Below the pieces are notes generated by a model that did no database searches, was not told the origin of the DNA, and saw nothing but the letters and a program-made list of their open reading frames with translations. Below, in pieces: positions 12,462-23,862 of a DNA stretch of 64,000 nucleotides. The stretch comes from Allacma fusca (Eukaryota; Arthropoda; Collembola; Symphypleona; Sminthuridae). Positions within the stretch are counted from its first letter, which is position 1, and each line of letters begins with the position of its first letter. A program made the position numbers and the translations under genes. The stretch is taken from NCBI GenBank assembly GCA_947179485.1, contig OX359246.1:57267632-57331631 (forward strand). The letters are read 5' to 3'.

Positions 12462-13322
12462 CAGAGGTGTGAAAAATACATGAAAATAAATTTTTAAAAT
12501 AAAAAATCCAAGTACATTTCCAGAAACATTAAAGTACAAATCTAAAATACAAATACCAGGAGAAGCTTTGTTAAGAGACAAAATAAAATACTTCGCTTCC
12601 AGCTAAAACTGAAAATACGAAATGAAAACACAGTATTCGAAATACAAAATACATTATTAAAAATACTCAAATTTATGTCGAAGTATGTCTGAGATTTATC
12701 ACTATCCCAAGTTTATTCTCTCAAAGTAACCTGGGGAATTTGGCCAAATAATTGGATATTCAAAATTTATTCAGCAAACGTAAGGTTACATGTACGTGAT
12801 TAGTGTTGTGCATTTGTGTAGATCAAAATAGAATAACGTGTCCCTGTATATGTACAATATGTTTCCTTAAAACGAATTACCTTATATTACATGGGTAATT
12901 TAATTACGCATTTTAAGCTCGTGGAACTAATTTAACTATATCACATATATGCCTCGAACTTTATATATTTATATACTAAGTTAGTACTTCAAACCAGGCA
13001 AAAAAGTTTTTAAAAATTTGCTTCAAATTGTTTTAAATTAGTGCTTTTACATTTGCAATAATAATTTGAAAATATTTTACTGACAACCTTAACAGTTGCC
13101 AGAGATATGTATCTTGAAATTATATTTTGTATTTGAAATAACGGGGTGTACGAACGTTACAAGATAAATAAATACAAAATACCATCACGTTTGTAGATCT
13201 TTAAAATACGTAAAACAAAATACAATCGAAATTTTGGTGCCAATAAAATACCAAATACAAAATACAAAATGTATTTGAAATACTATTTGAAATACAATAT
13301 TTCAAAATATTCCACATCTCCG
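12462..13322. mobile_element. hAT-type miniature element, AATAC-rich family (copy 2)
   Basis: Element of 861 bp. The left end is CAGAGGTGTGAAAAATAC; the right end is the inverse of CGGAGATGTGGAATAT. Flanking 8-mers AAAGCGAT (12454..12461) and CAAGAGAT (13323..13330) match at 6 of 8 positions, as expected for an old duplication. The interior is packed with AAATACAAAATAC motifs like the copies at 4771 and 20711. No coding capacity. Confidence 0.78.
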
Positions 13323-13330
13323 CAAGAGAT

Positions 13331-13743
13331 TCAGCAGAGATTGTCAGCAGAGATTTTCAACAGATACTATCGTGTCTATTGAAAAACAAGTGATTAATGA
13401 TGATAAAATAAGTATTTTATTTCTTATATTATTTTATACAATTTTACTTACTTAGTATTAATTCTGCTGGTCCTTCATATTAAAGTAAGTTCAAGAGCTG
13501 ATCGAGGCTATCACATGTGTTTGAAATTGCACGTATCAAATGCATTTTACAAGCGCATATGACCTTTTAGTGAAATCTTAGCGTTCATGGTATCACTTCA
13601 AATTTTATTTGAACAAGCATTTATTATGCAAATAATGTAAAATAACATTCAGTTTATTTGAAATTAAATGAATCGAATAGTAAAATCAGTAATCATATGC
13701 TTGAATGTTTGATTGGATTGCACTAACTTGGGATCACTATGTA
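13331..13743. other. 3' flank of receptor D
   Basis: From about 13600 this is the left part of the C/D segmental duplication. The earlier part is AT-rich with no feature. No gene was seen. Confidence 0.5.
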
Positions 13744-15487
13744 TTATAATGTTGGCAATAATTTATTTTCACTTTCAGAGATCCTCAGCTGAAAAATCAG
13801 GATCATGCATGGTAATATTGCAGATATGACCTGAAAATGATGAAACCATCAGTAATTGGGAGTAAATTAGAGCATTACAAGGTGAAAAATCAACAATGCG
13901 CTAAACACTCGGTGCAAGCAAATATTTTTGTTCAAAGGGCGTCTATCAGGCTTTGAAAATAAATATTTTGAATGCATCACACACTCTGATTCTCTCAAAG
14001 TGTGAACACTCCAAAAGTATAAAAAGTCCCCGCGATTAATAATATTATTTATTTGCTGTGAGCACCAAGGAGATCAATCCACATTGGGACAAGCAAAAAT
14101 TAGAACAATTACATAAATATGTCCAAATTGTTTTGCCCACTGTAGGAAAGATGCTCATAAGAAATAGTTTTTAATAAAAAATGAGCTCAAGTCTGTAGCC
14201 GTCTGTACGTAAGAATCAATTACCGTAGGAATCGTTGCATGGTTTAAATCACACATGTCCAATACAGATAGCTTCCAGTTCCAAGAAATGATCCATGATA
14301 CAAGCTTTGAAATCTGAGAAAAAATTATTATTAATTATTATGTACAACTGCAGATAACGTCATTACAAAAATCCGAAAAAGAAAAAATATTAAATACAGC
14401 AGGACCCAATGATTTCTTACTTTTGGGTGTGACGGGATTTCAGCATTAACATTCGCAGCCAGAAGCTCCTCTTTCAAACTGTGTGACTGATATTTAAAGT
14501 ATTATTAAATTACTGTATGCACTATCACGGACAAATTAAATGGATTAAAACATGGTTTTATGTAGGTACCCGATTACTCAAGTAATTTCCAAAACACGCA
14601 ATATATCCTAATGCAGTCACGCTAAATATATTCAGGGACATCGAGTCGACCAGAAATGAAACTTTATTGTCATTGGTGATGTAATTCAAGAATCGGAACC
14701 AATTCACAGCAGTATAGTAAAGGACCGCAAGGAAATAAATCCCGGCTATTTCTGAATACGTATTCATAACCTGCCTCAATAAAAATATCTCAGCTTTGAA
14801 TTTCTCGAAAGCCATTAGAGAGATGGGATCGGGGCCCTTAATGGGCCGTAAGTAGATGTTTTCGAGTGTAACAAGATATTTCTCATAAATGTGTAAAATC
14901 AAAATCCCGAAAATTACAATGAACAAATACGCATACACAACTGCGCTGAAGGCAGCGACATCCGAGAAAAAATGAAATTCCATTGCAAATTCTGAGGGAA
15001 ACAAACTTAATGCCATTTTGGAGTTAAGAAAACTTTTGACATCGGCTGCTAAAACTTCATAAATAATAAATGTAAAAATTGGAGCCATTAAGAATGCTAT
15101 TATTATGAAGCCTATTCCAAGAAGGCTTTTAATTCGAACATTTTTACTCAGAAATGTGACAGAGGAAACAAATTCTTGGAGATCATTCGTATGTAGGATG
15201 CTGGCACCCCGAACCAAAAGGTTAGTAACGCCATAGGATGAACAAACCAGTATGTATGTTATGTGATCCGAGAGCTTCAAGCTGCCAAGCAAGTTTTCAA
15301 TGGAGTTGACCACAAACGTGTCAAATTGTACTCCGATAGATACGTACAAAATAAGACATTGAAGTAGCTTAAACCCTATGACCGAAGCCCTGTTCCAAGC
15401 CTGGTGAAATTTTAAATTCCAAATTGGCATACAGCACGTAGCCCTCCCAAAATTTACAACCGCTTGAATTAAAAAAGAGTTAATCAT
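13744..15487 (-). CDS. Gustatory-receptor-like chemoreceptor D
   Basis: Complete four-exon duplicate of receptor C. Exon 1 is 15487..14570 (306 codons), exon 2 is 14486..14421 (22 codons, one fewer than C), exon 3 is 14313..14224 (30 codons) and exon 4 is 13830..13744 (28 codons plus TAA). Predicted length is 386 residues. Exon 4 keeps ILIFQLRIS. The tail differs from C because a small indel shifts the last residues, so C ends in a His-Tyr-Asn-Thr tail and D in Leu-Pro-Thr-Leu. Differences from C cluster in the middle of exon 1 (about residues 105-170), the expected place for ligand-related divergence, while the last third of exon 1 is nearly unchanged. All splice sites are GT-AG and phase 0. 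Confidence 0.8.
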
Positions 15488-15809
15488 TGTGTCTTCTAAA
15501 CGTTGAATATTTAAGCTGTTTCTGTGAAATTGTTTCCTTCAAAATATTTGTTTGTTATTGTTGTTATTTTGCTGCCTTCTTTTTGCAAAATCCAAAACTT
15601 TATTAAGATGTTACTTCGGGACGTATAAAAATATGACTGGTCTTCTCGACATAACAAATAATAAAATAGGTCTTTCAATTAAAATGGGTGAACATTGGAA
15701 AATACTTTAGAAATTGTAACACATTTAATAACTAGAAATGTAGTTTAATTTCCATTTCATTTAGATACGCATATGTTATGTACATATCTCATCTCAATAC
15801 GCTCGCAAT

Positions 15810-16879
15810 CAGGGTTGCACAATTGAAAATGCCAAGGCATTTTCATTTCATGGCATTTTGGGCATTTTGGGCATATTCAGCCTAGGGCAGGCATTTTCGG
15901 CATATTCACTCCAATTTTTTAAATATATGACTTTAGCTAACTGCTAATTTTGCGAAATAAGTCACAAAACAGCATGTTACAAATAATTTGAATATTCAAC
16001 TGGATTACATGATAAAATTATAGAAACAAACTGTTCCGAAAAGGTTGAAACCTGGAGCCAGTTGATATAGACATATTTATGGAAAAATAATTCTATTTTC
16101 CTTATTTTGTTGTAAACATTTGCTTGTACACCGCGTCTGTAATTATTTAGATTTCAAGAACAAACATATTCGGCCAAAGATGCAACACAAAAGGATAAAA
16201 TAGTTGTTAAAAGATTAACAATATCATTGTTTGTGAGCTTCAAAACTCGTCGTCATCTAAATGTATTTATTGTTACATTTTGAACTCCTAGAATTATTAC
16301 ACTGGTTTACTACGGCTGATTAAATGCAGTTTTCAAAGTCAACACCAAATTTGCTACGGAAGCTCCAAGTTTTGACATATATTATAACCGTCGCATTGTA
16401 TGTATTTAATGAAAGTGTAAAATTTTCTGTACTTTACAAGCCATTATCAAATACGGAATTTATACTGGCACTGTGTTATTAATTAACTGGCAATTGTTCT
16501 TTCCAAATCCAAAAGTTTTTTTAATGTACAGCGTTGAAGGTTTGCAACTCCGTTGGGGCTTATTGAACTAGCCATTAGGGAATTAGATGAATTAAATTCT
16601 TTTTTTAAATCAAGTATAACATTTTCTAAAACTGGATGGGTTTGATTATATATACTATGAAAAACTCCCTTATATTCGCTAAAGGAGCAATACTGGTCAT
16701 AATGTATAAGTTTCTGTAAAAATGCCCAATATGCCCAAAATGCCTGCCGAAAATGCCCAAAATGCCGGGCATTTTCAGAGTAAGGCATTTTCAGGGCATT
16801 TTCGGCGTTTTGGGCATTTTCAGGGCATTTTCAGGAGGGCAGGCCTAAAACCGAGGGCATTTTCATTTGTGCAACCCTG
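15810..16879. mobile_element. hAT element, GGCATTTTC-rich, non-autonomous
   Basis: Element of 1070 bp with inverted ends CAGGGTTGCACAA(T/A)TGAAAA and a perfect 8-bp duplication CTCGCAAT at 15802..15809 and 16880..16887. The ends are built from many GGCATTTTC and GCATTTTGGGC repeats. A 101-codon minus-strand frame (16788..16483) shows no transposase motif, so the element is judged non-autonomous. The equivalent site upstream of receptor C is empty, so the insertion affects only the D copy. Confidence 0.92.
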
Positions 16880-16887
16880 CTCGCAAT

Positions 16888-18010
16888 TTCGATTTACTTA
16901 TTTGATTACTCTTCATAATTTTGCACTGACGAAACAATATTTCCATTCTCATACGATGGACCAAATTTCAGTAATTTATTTATTTTATCTTTATTGTAGT
17001 TATTTCTTCGTATGATCATGGTTACATAACTATATTTACGTAACGTATGTTTACTCATAATGGATTATTCATTTTAACAAATTGTCCATTTAAATTACAG
17101 TGAAAGAACGGATCAGCAAGGTTACTGGCCTTTCTAAGGATACAAGTTAAAATCGAGATGAAGGAGAATTTGAGTGCAAACATATTTACTTAGAATTTTT
17201 CGTAAAACCTTGATGCAGTTGTAGTAATTAAACTAAATGTGGTAATCCTGCGAGTGCTTTGCTGTATTTTTGTTGTATTATTCCAACGTGAGGCCAATGA
17301 CGTACATTTGTAAACATATTTCATGTTTCCAACAGGCACTCCGGAACGTCCAAAAAAGTTGGTAGGGACAAATGTTTTTATTAATTTGAGTTACTCAACC
17401 GTTACATACAAACTTGTGTTCATAGTTTACATACGGAGTTACAGACAAAAGCTCATATATGCAGGCGTGGTTTCGAGCCTCCCATTTTTTGGCTAAATCA
17501 GAACTTTTTGAAGATTTTTCCTGCAAACTAAAAAAACAAGTTTTTCCAAAAATAAACAGCCAATTTATTATAAACTTAGGCATTTTCAGGACATTTAGCC
17601 CGGCCATATTGAGCATTTTTGACATTTAAGGCTTTTGGGCATGTGTGGCATTTTCATGTCATCTTCCGTATTTTTATGGCATTTTCAGAACATTTTGGTA
17701 ATTTTGGTGGGTCTTTTGAGGATATTTTGGGCATATTGGTTATAATAATAATAATAATTTATTCAGCCGATATGGCGGTTAGCCCTTATAACTTATGCGT
17801 TCACATTCATTCTTCATCGGGTTTATTGGTTATATGCGGACACGGTATTTAAAACTCAAATGTATCTATTCCGGACACTGATATGTATTTATGTATAGTT
17901 TCACACAAATGATATTTAGATATTTAGCGGTGTAACAACGTAGGTTAGTCTCGTAATGTAAATGTGCCTGTACCAATTGTAAGCACCCTACATCTCATTA
18001 CATACTCGCT
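16888..18010. other. Upstream flank of receptor D plus repeat fragments
   Basis: Up to about 17455 this matches the upstream flank of receptor C. From 17575 to about 17740 there are GGCATTTTC and GGACATTT motifs resembling the ends of the element at 15810, probably a fragment of a related element. A short (TAA)n tract lies near 17742..17760. No gene was seen. Confidence 0.5.
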
Positions 18011-18324
18011 AACTCTCCTAGAGCTTCTGCCGGGGACAGGGACGTCCCGTCGGGACACTGGATGGACCAGGATACCCCATTATATTCGGGACGGGACATG
18101 CTTTTTGGTCGTGTATATAACGGGACGGGACGAGCAAGCATAGCAGAACAAGGATAACGTTTCAGCTTTAATGCTCATGAGTAAACTATTCTGTGAACAC
18201 TATTTCCCCGAATGTAAAACATTCGATTTTAGGTTGTAGAAAATGAAGCTTGTTGCTCAAAAGGTTAAGAAAGAATCTTGGAGCTACGATTATATAAATG
18301 TGTTTTTTATGTTTTCGTGTCCGG

Positions 18325-18405
18325 TCTATTGCCACCCCAACAACTGCCACAAGCCCAACTGCCACGCGGAGAACTGCCGCATGTACAACTGCCACAAAAA
18401 ACTGC
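18325..18405 (+). repeat. Inner inverted repeat, left arm
   Basis: An array of AACTGCCAC motifs whose reverse complement lies at 19461..19548. Both arms share the order CTATTGCCACCC-like start, a GCGGAGAACTGCC block and TACAACTGCCACAA. The pair would fold into a long hairpin with the satellite as loop. Confidence 0.85.
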
Positions 18406-18600
18406 CACTTGGACTACTGCCACAATGACACAGTGCCACTCGGACTACTGCCGCAATAGCACACTGCCGCAATGACACACTGCCACATCCGCAAGTGTCA
18501 GTAAGCGATGCACATTGTACGCAGCTAGGGGACGACAACATGCACAGTCTGCAATCCTGCACCCCGAAAACTTAGCACATGTCAGAGTTTAGTTTCAAAC

Positions 18601-19346
18601 TCCGACGCTTAGCGTCCATTTCCGAAGTTTAGCGTCCATTTCCGAAGTTTAGCGTCCATTTCCGAAGTTTAGCGTCAATTTCCGAAGTTTAGCGGCCATT
18701 TCCGAAGTTTAGCGTCCATTTCGAAGCTTAGCATCCATTTCCGATATTTAGCGTCCATTTCGAAGCTTAGCGTCCATTTCCGAAGCTTACCGCTGATTTC
18801 CGAAGCTTACCGCTGATTTCCGAAGCTTACCGCTGATTTCCGAAGCTCACCGCTGATTTCCGAAGCTTACCGTCGATTTCCGAAGCTTACCGCTGATTTC
18901 CGAAGCTTACCGTCGATTTCCGAAGCTTACCGTCGATTTCCGAAGCTTACCGTCGATTTCCGAAGCTTACCGTCGATTTCCGAAGCTTACCGCTGATTTC
19001 CGAAGCTTACCGTCGATTTCCGAAGCTTACCGCTGATTTCCGAAGCTTACCGCTGATTTCCGAAGCTTACCGCTGATTTCCGAAGCTTACCGCTGATTTC
19101 CGAAGCTTACCGTCGATTTCCGAAGCTTACCGCTGATTTCCGAAGCTTACCGTGATTTCCGAAGCTTACCGTGATTTCCGAAGCTTACCGTGATTTCCGA
19201 AGCTTACCGCTGATTTCCGAAGCTTACCACTGATTTACGAAGCTTACCGCTGATTTCCGAAGCTTACCGCTGATTTACGAAGCTTACCGCTGATTTCCGA
19301 AGCTTACCGCTGATTTACGAAGCTTACCGCTGATTTCCGAAGCTTA
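18601..19346 (+). repeat. 20-bp HindIII satellite array
   Basis: About 37 tandem copies of a 20-bp unit, CGAAGCTTACCGCTGATTTC, each with a HindIII site AAGCTT. The left edge (18601..18790) holds older variants built on GAAGTTTAGCGTCCATTTCC. The core alternates CGCTGA and CGTCGA variants, and a few 19-bp units occur near 19150. The array is the loop of the surrounding fold-back element. Confidence 0.95.
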
Positions 19347-19460
19347 GTGTGGTTTTTTGTAATTATCTCAGCTTAAGTATACATATGGTTACCGGTGGTA
19401 GATGGTCATGTGGCAGTTGGTATTGTGGCAGTTGGTTCATCTTGGGTTTTCGGAGTGCGG

Positions 19461-19548
19461 GGCAAAAGTTATTGTGGCAGTTGTACTTGTGGCAGTTCTC
19501 CGCGTGGCAGTTGTGCTTGTGGCAGTTGCTTGGGTGGCAGTAGACATG
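19461..19548 (-). repeat. Inner inverted repeat, right arm
   Basis: Reverse-complement partner of 18325..18405, built of GTGGCAGTT motifs. Further GTGGCAGTTGG motifs lie just left at 19409..19436. Confidence 0.85.
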
Positions 19549-19680
19549 TAACCCCCGATAATTACTAAATACAGTTGTCGAAATTCTCATACCGAAAATC
19601 GGAACACGAGGAAAATTTCGTACGAAACAAATTTGTACCAAAAACATTTGCGCCAAAAAAATTTTGTTCACATGCCCCGA

Positions 19681-19999
19681 TTTTCGGGACCGGGGACAAT
19701 GTTTTTGAAAAATTTTGGGGACGGGACGGGGACAAGCTTTTTGTCCCCATGTCCCGACTTTCGGGACGGGACCGGGGACAACGTTTTTTAAAAAATTTGG
19801 GGACGGGACGGGGACAAGGGTTTTGTTTCCATGTCCCGACTTTCGGGACGGGACCGGGGACAACGTTTTTATAAATTTTTGGGGACGGAACGGGGACATG
19901 GTTTTTGTCACCGTGTCCCGATTGTCGGGACGGGACTGGGGACCAAGGTTTTGAAAAAATATCGGGACGGGACGAGGATGGGACAAGAATTTTGTCCCC
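19681..19999 (+). repeat. About 80-bp GGGAC-rich tandem repeat
   Basis: Four tandem units of roughly 77-83 bp, each with the order CGGGACCGGGGACAA, a T/A stretch, GGGGACGGGACGGGGAC and a TGTCCCGA end. This is the right subterminal domain of the fold-back element; a shorter GGGACGGGACG-rich counterpart lies at 18030..18135. Confidence 0.88.
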
Positions 20000-20020
20000 A
20001 ACAGAAGCTCTAAACTCTCC

Positions 20021-20702
20021 TCGTTACTCTTTGACTCTAGCTACCCGCTTGTTATCCCTAGCCTATCTAAGGTCAACTCGCAGCCTGCCCCAGCAGTCTG
20101 TGTATTATCCTTCTACTGGTAACATATCGCCCTTGAGTGCTAATAAACGAATACTATCTGTAATAATACATCATAATACACCCGCTTATTTCCTGATTTC
20201 CTTCTGGTAGCTCAGCTTGACTGCACGAAAATAAGGACAAACAGGCTCATATTTTAGGCTTGGTATAGTTCCCTCAAATTGCCATGCTACAGCAGGAATT
20301 TTAGGAACTTTCGGCATTTTCGACTTGGCAGGGACATTTTCAAAATACCAACCCTAGCTACCACGACAGTTCTACGCTAGATACTTCCGGTGAGTCCTGG
20401 AATTTTCCATTTATACTGCAAATTATTTAGTATCCATATACCAGAAAATTGGATGATTTGATAATAATGTTATTTATTATCACGTAAAATTACATTTGTT
20501 TCAGGGTTGGACAACCCAAAATTTGGGCTTTCGTTTTAATGCGAGGTTTTCAAAATTTTATTTTTAGTTTGAGTGTACGTTTTTGGTTTTCCACATTTAC
20601 GGAAAAAGTTTCCACAAAAGACCCCATAGGGTCAAAAAAAATTAAATCTTTTGGTCAGACAAGTAACAATCACATTTGAAGAGAAATTCGGGTAAAAGGG
20701 AT
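20021..20702. other. Intergenic, repeat fragments only
   Basis: No gene seen. A GGCATTTTC-type fragment ending CCAACCCTAG near 20315..20365 resembles the right end of the element at 15810. A CAGGGTTGGACAAC motif at 20502 may be the end of another old element. Confidence 0.4.
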
Positions 20703-20710
20703 GTCCAAGT

Positions 20711-21471
20711 CAGAGATATATGTAGTACTTGAAATACTTAAGTACAAAATACGTATCTTGTATCTTGTATTTTAAACCTACTGTGGTCGTCGTAGTATTT
20801 TGTATCTTACAAATTACGATGATGGCAAGTATTCGATATTTTATTTGCAGCCATTACTAGTAATATAAGCACTTTAAATAAGATTCTTGATCAAAACACT
20901 TAAGAACTCAAACTGTTGAAATTGCCACATTCTTGCTTGTTGCAAACTATTTGTGACCCTTAACATATCGTATAAGAACGTTTTTTATCGATTAAGAAAA
21001 GTCGTATGGACTGGGCGTCTTTCCACTGCTAAGTAATATCAGCGAGCATGGTTCTTCTCGTTGTAATGCTTTCAAAATTATAAAATATAAGAAATTGGCA
21101 GTTTAGAATGTCCCCTTTTAATACCCTATTGCCATCTGCAGCTCTTGTGGAACGACTGTTTAGAATTGCAGGACTTATTTTTTAGCGCTTAGATCTATAG
21201 ATTGTCAGATCTAATGTTCAAAAAGCTTGTATTTTTAAAAATCGTTACTCGATTTCCACAACAATAATATGTATTTCCTGATTTTAAAGTATTTCAGACA
21301 GTATTTTCTACTTAAGTATTTTTGAAGCAGTTTTTGATTTGTATTTTACTTAGGTATTTTAGAAATACTAGTTGCTGGTATCTTATTTAGTATTTAGTAT
21401 TTTATGTTACGAAAAAAATTAAAAGTATTTGGTATTTTTTAAACAAAAATGAGATATTTTACACATCTCTA
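20711..21471. mobile_element. hAT-type miniature element, AATAC-rich family (copy 3)
   Basis: Element of 761 bp starting CAGAGATATATG and ending CACATCTCTA, the inverse with a terminal G-to-A change. Flanks GTCCAAGT (20703..20710) and GTCCAAGG (21472..21479) match at 7 of 8 positions. It carries the same AAATAC and GTATTTTG interior as the copies at 4771 and 12462, and no coding sequence. Confidence 0.85.
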
Positions 21472-21641
21472 GTCCAAGGGACCTCATGATTATGCCTTAC
21501 ATTATATTTTATTTCTAGTTGACTTTTACTAAATTGAAATTATTTAAAATAATTTGGGTTGTCAGTGGTTTCAGTGAAGTATGTAGTTTAATTTAATCGC
21601 GTATTTTCACGAACTTTCGACATGGGCTTTACAATGAGGAC

Positions 21642-22197
21642 CAAAGATGCATTTCCTTCCTACAAGGATCCTACAAATAGGCATATTTATAGGATAGGAA
21701 CGGACTTTGCAAGAATTTATATGTAGGAAAAGGAAGGCATGAAAAATCTAATAATTAAAAGTAGGGATAGGATAGGAAGCCTCCTTCCGAGCAAAAGTAT
21801 GTATGTAGGAAATAGGAAGGGCCATGAGTAAGGCCTACATTGGCTTTTTAATGAAGATATCGTCGGCTGAATTTTAAAAGGTACCATTTCATTTCGTAAC
21901 ACGTGCTTTTTAAATGGGATGTGCATCGAAAATGGTACTTTTTATAATTTAGCCAACGATATACGCAATTCCAACGTTTCTTTAAGGGATACTGTAAGCA
22001 TGCGTGTTGTATGTCAAAGGAACCTATATAGGAAATAGGAATATATAGGAAGGCAGAGTTGTCCATGATTTTAAAATATATACATATAGGTAGGGCTCGA
22101 TACTGACATTTATACTAGATATAGGAAAATGTAGGACAATATATTGATATCATTTAAAGGAAGGATATATGTACTGTGATTCAATTATGCATCTTTG
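21642..22197. mobile_element. hAT-type miniature element, CAAAGRTG family (copy 2)
   Basis: Element of 556 bp with ends CAAAGATGCAT and ATGCATCTTTG and a perfect 8-bp duplication ATGAGGAC at 21634..21641 and 22198..22205. The interior has GGATAGGA and TATAGGAAATAGGA motifs, the complement of those in the copy at 5951. Non-coding. Confidence 0.9.
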
Positions 22198-22205
22198 ATG
22201 AGGAC

Positions 22206-23862
22206 GTAATCAAAAACGAAAACCGGCGTAATGTTGTACTACGTGTTTTTCTTTATATTATCGTCCAATATTGTTTTACATTTGGTTTTCGTTTAACTAA
22301 ATTTCGACTTAAGCGTTTACTCATTTTTTCGGTTAAACGGTCTTTCGAAAAATGTTGTCCTCCCTGATCGGTAGTTAGGTTGATAATCAATAAATTATTA
22401 TTGTAAATGCTTAAAAATTAGATTTCTCAATTAATTTTTCTGAATTACAAAAGCCACCATTTGAAACTTTTTTCGTAATTTCAAACATGCAATCTGATAG
22501 AACGGGTGAAAAATGTATAGCATAGATGACGATGCAAAACTGGCATCATTCAAATGACTTTTAGATAACCTTTCTTACTCTAGTAGTAATTGGCTATTCC
22601 ACTATTTAGGACCAGGTGTAAGCACCTGTTTAAACATTTTTAATGACTAAATAAGCAAGTTAGTGAAATCCATTTTCTACATGCCTGCAATCAGCAGTGA
22701 TGAATACAATACAAATAATGCAGAAGTGATCATCATCGGGATGTATTTGCACTACGTAAACACTCCTTGGACAAACAAGTATCCTATTATGTGAGCAAAA
22801 TGGAATTTCCACATAGGATTTTAACTGAAAGTAATAATATTTTAGTTCTGAATTTGATTTTTTACACGTGGTTTAGACTAGATGATTACACATCCATTAA
22901 AATTATATAAAGGAATGACTAAACTTATGGGACAATTGTTTTGAATAAAAAATTAATTTGCAATCAATGAAGGAATATTTCACTGTATACCAAAACTTGA
23001 AGCATTTTCTTGCACTACGATTTGTTTGATTAGCATTTTCATTCAGCTGTTGTACTAAACCGCAGTAGAAAGTAAATAAAGTTTGCCCATTTTAAGAAGT
23101 AGAGTAGCATATTGATTGGTTTGCCTTGTTTACTTTGCTTTTGGGATGCCTTACATACCCCATTTACAATATGTAATCTAACATTAGTATTTGATGATCT
23201 CAAAATAATTTGGAAAATTGTACCTTCAACTTCAACTGTCTTTTGCTTACTTTCTAAGGTTGTTATGCAATTTATTCTAAAGTATAAACGAACGTACATT
23301 TATGAAGAGGTGAGATGGAAGCCTCATGCCCAAGTTTTTCGAAATTATATTTCATAATAAATTACTCTGCAGCAAGGGCCATTCATGAGTAAAATTCTAA
23401 ACTTGGAAGGCATCGGAAGTGGGTATAATAATTGGATGAAACCTGTGTTTCGAGCAAATTGGAATAAGTCCAAGCGCTTCTTTTGTGCAAATTGGAATGT
23501 CCATAGATCACGCTACTATACATGTTAGTAAATGCTGTTAATATAATTACTACAACATCCAAATAATATTATGAATTTCACGAACGGTATTAATATTGTC
23601 GTCATATATCCTTATCTGCTCACGAAAGCATTACTGGAATAAGTCCAGTTTTTTCAAAATTGGAAATTTTTAGTGTCGTTGAATTATTGGTCCTTTAGCA
23701 ACTGTATGCCAATACAGTATGGTACTACTCTTCAGTTAGAATAAATATTTCCAGTCTATCATTCTCAGTAGTTTTGAATTAAGGTGTCCAGTGTTATTTT
23801 GTATTATTTTCAAAATTTAATGATTTCATATTTTATCACACGTTTGGACAGATCATAAAAAA
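22206..23862. other. Intergenic, no supported gene
   Basis: About 1.65 kb of AT-rich sequence. Opposed open frames of 81 and 86 codons overlap at 23039..23357, but neither has a recognisable domain or splice context. GGAATAAGTCCA occurs twice (near 23461 and 23636). Nothing further could be supported. Confidence 0.45.

Larger units (their letters stand above)
13600..17455. repeat. Segmental duplication unit carrying receptor D (partner of 6830..9635)
   Basis: Second copy of the C/D duplication. It is longer than its partner mainly because of the 1070-bp hAT insertion at 15810. A stretch of roughly 75 bp near 15520 is also absent from the C copy. Borders were placed by eye. Confidence 0.75.
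18019..20012. mobile_element. Fold-back hAT-like element with a satellite core
   Basis: Element of 1994 bp with inverted ends TAGAGCTTCTG and CAGAAGCTCTA and a perfect 8-bp duplication AACTCTCC at 18011..18018 and 20013..20020. Inside are three nested layers: GGGAC-rich subterminal repeats at both ends, an inner inverted pair of AACTGCCAC-type arrays (18325..18405 and 19461..19548), and a central 20-bp satellite (18601..19346). No transposase frame is present; the open frames are low-complexity by-products of the repeats. End structure and duplication length indicate the hAT superfamily. Confidence 0.88.

Noticed and set aside
16483-16788. 101-codon frame inside the hAT element, considered as a transposase remnant
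   Set aside because: Half of it is translation of the terminal GGCATTTTC repeats and the rest has no hAT domain motif that I can see.
18601-19346. CRISPR-like regular repeats
   Set aside because: Units are head-to-tail with no unique spacers, and the context is eukaryotic with spliced genes.
18186-20210. Many overlapping frames on both strands in the fold-back element
   Set aside because: They arise from stop-poor GC-richer tandem repeats and encode low-complexity peptides.
20502-22359. Possible larger element with CAGGG(T/A)(T/G)GGACAAC ends enclosing the two miniature elements
   Set aside because: The ends resemble each other, but the flanking 8-mers (ATTTGTTT and ATCGGTAG) do not match.
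23039-23357. Opposed 86 and 81-codon frames suggesting a gene
   Set aside because: No domain, signal, start context or splice sites; opposed frames of this size are common by chance.
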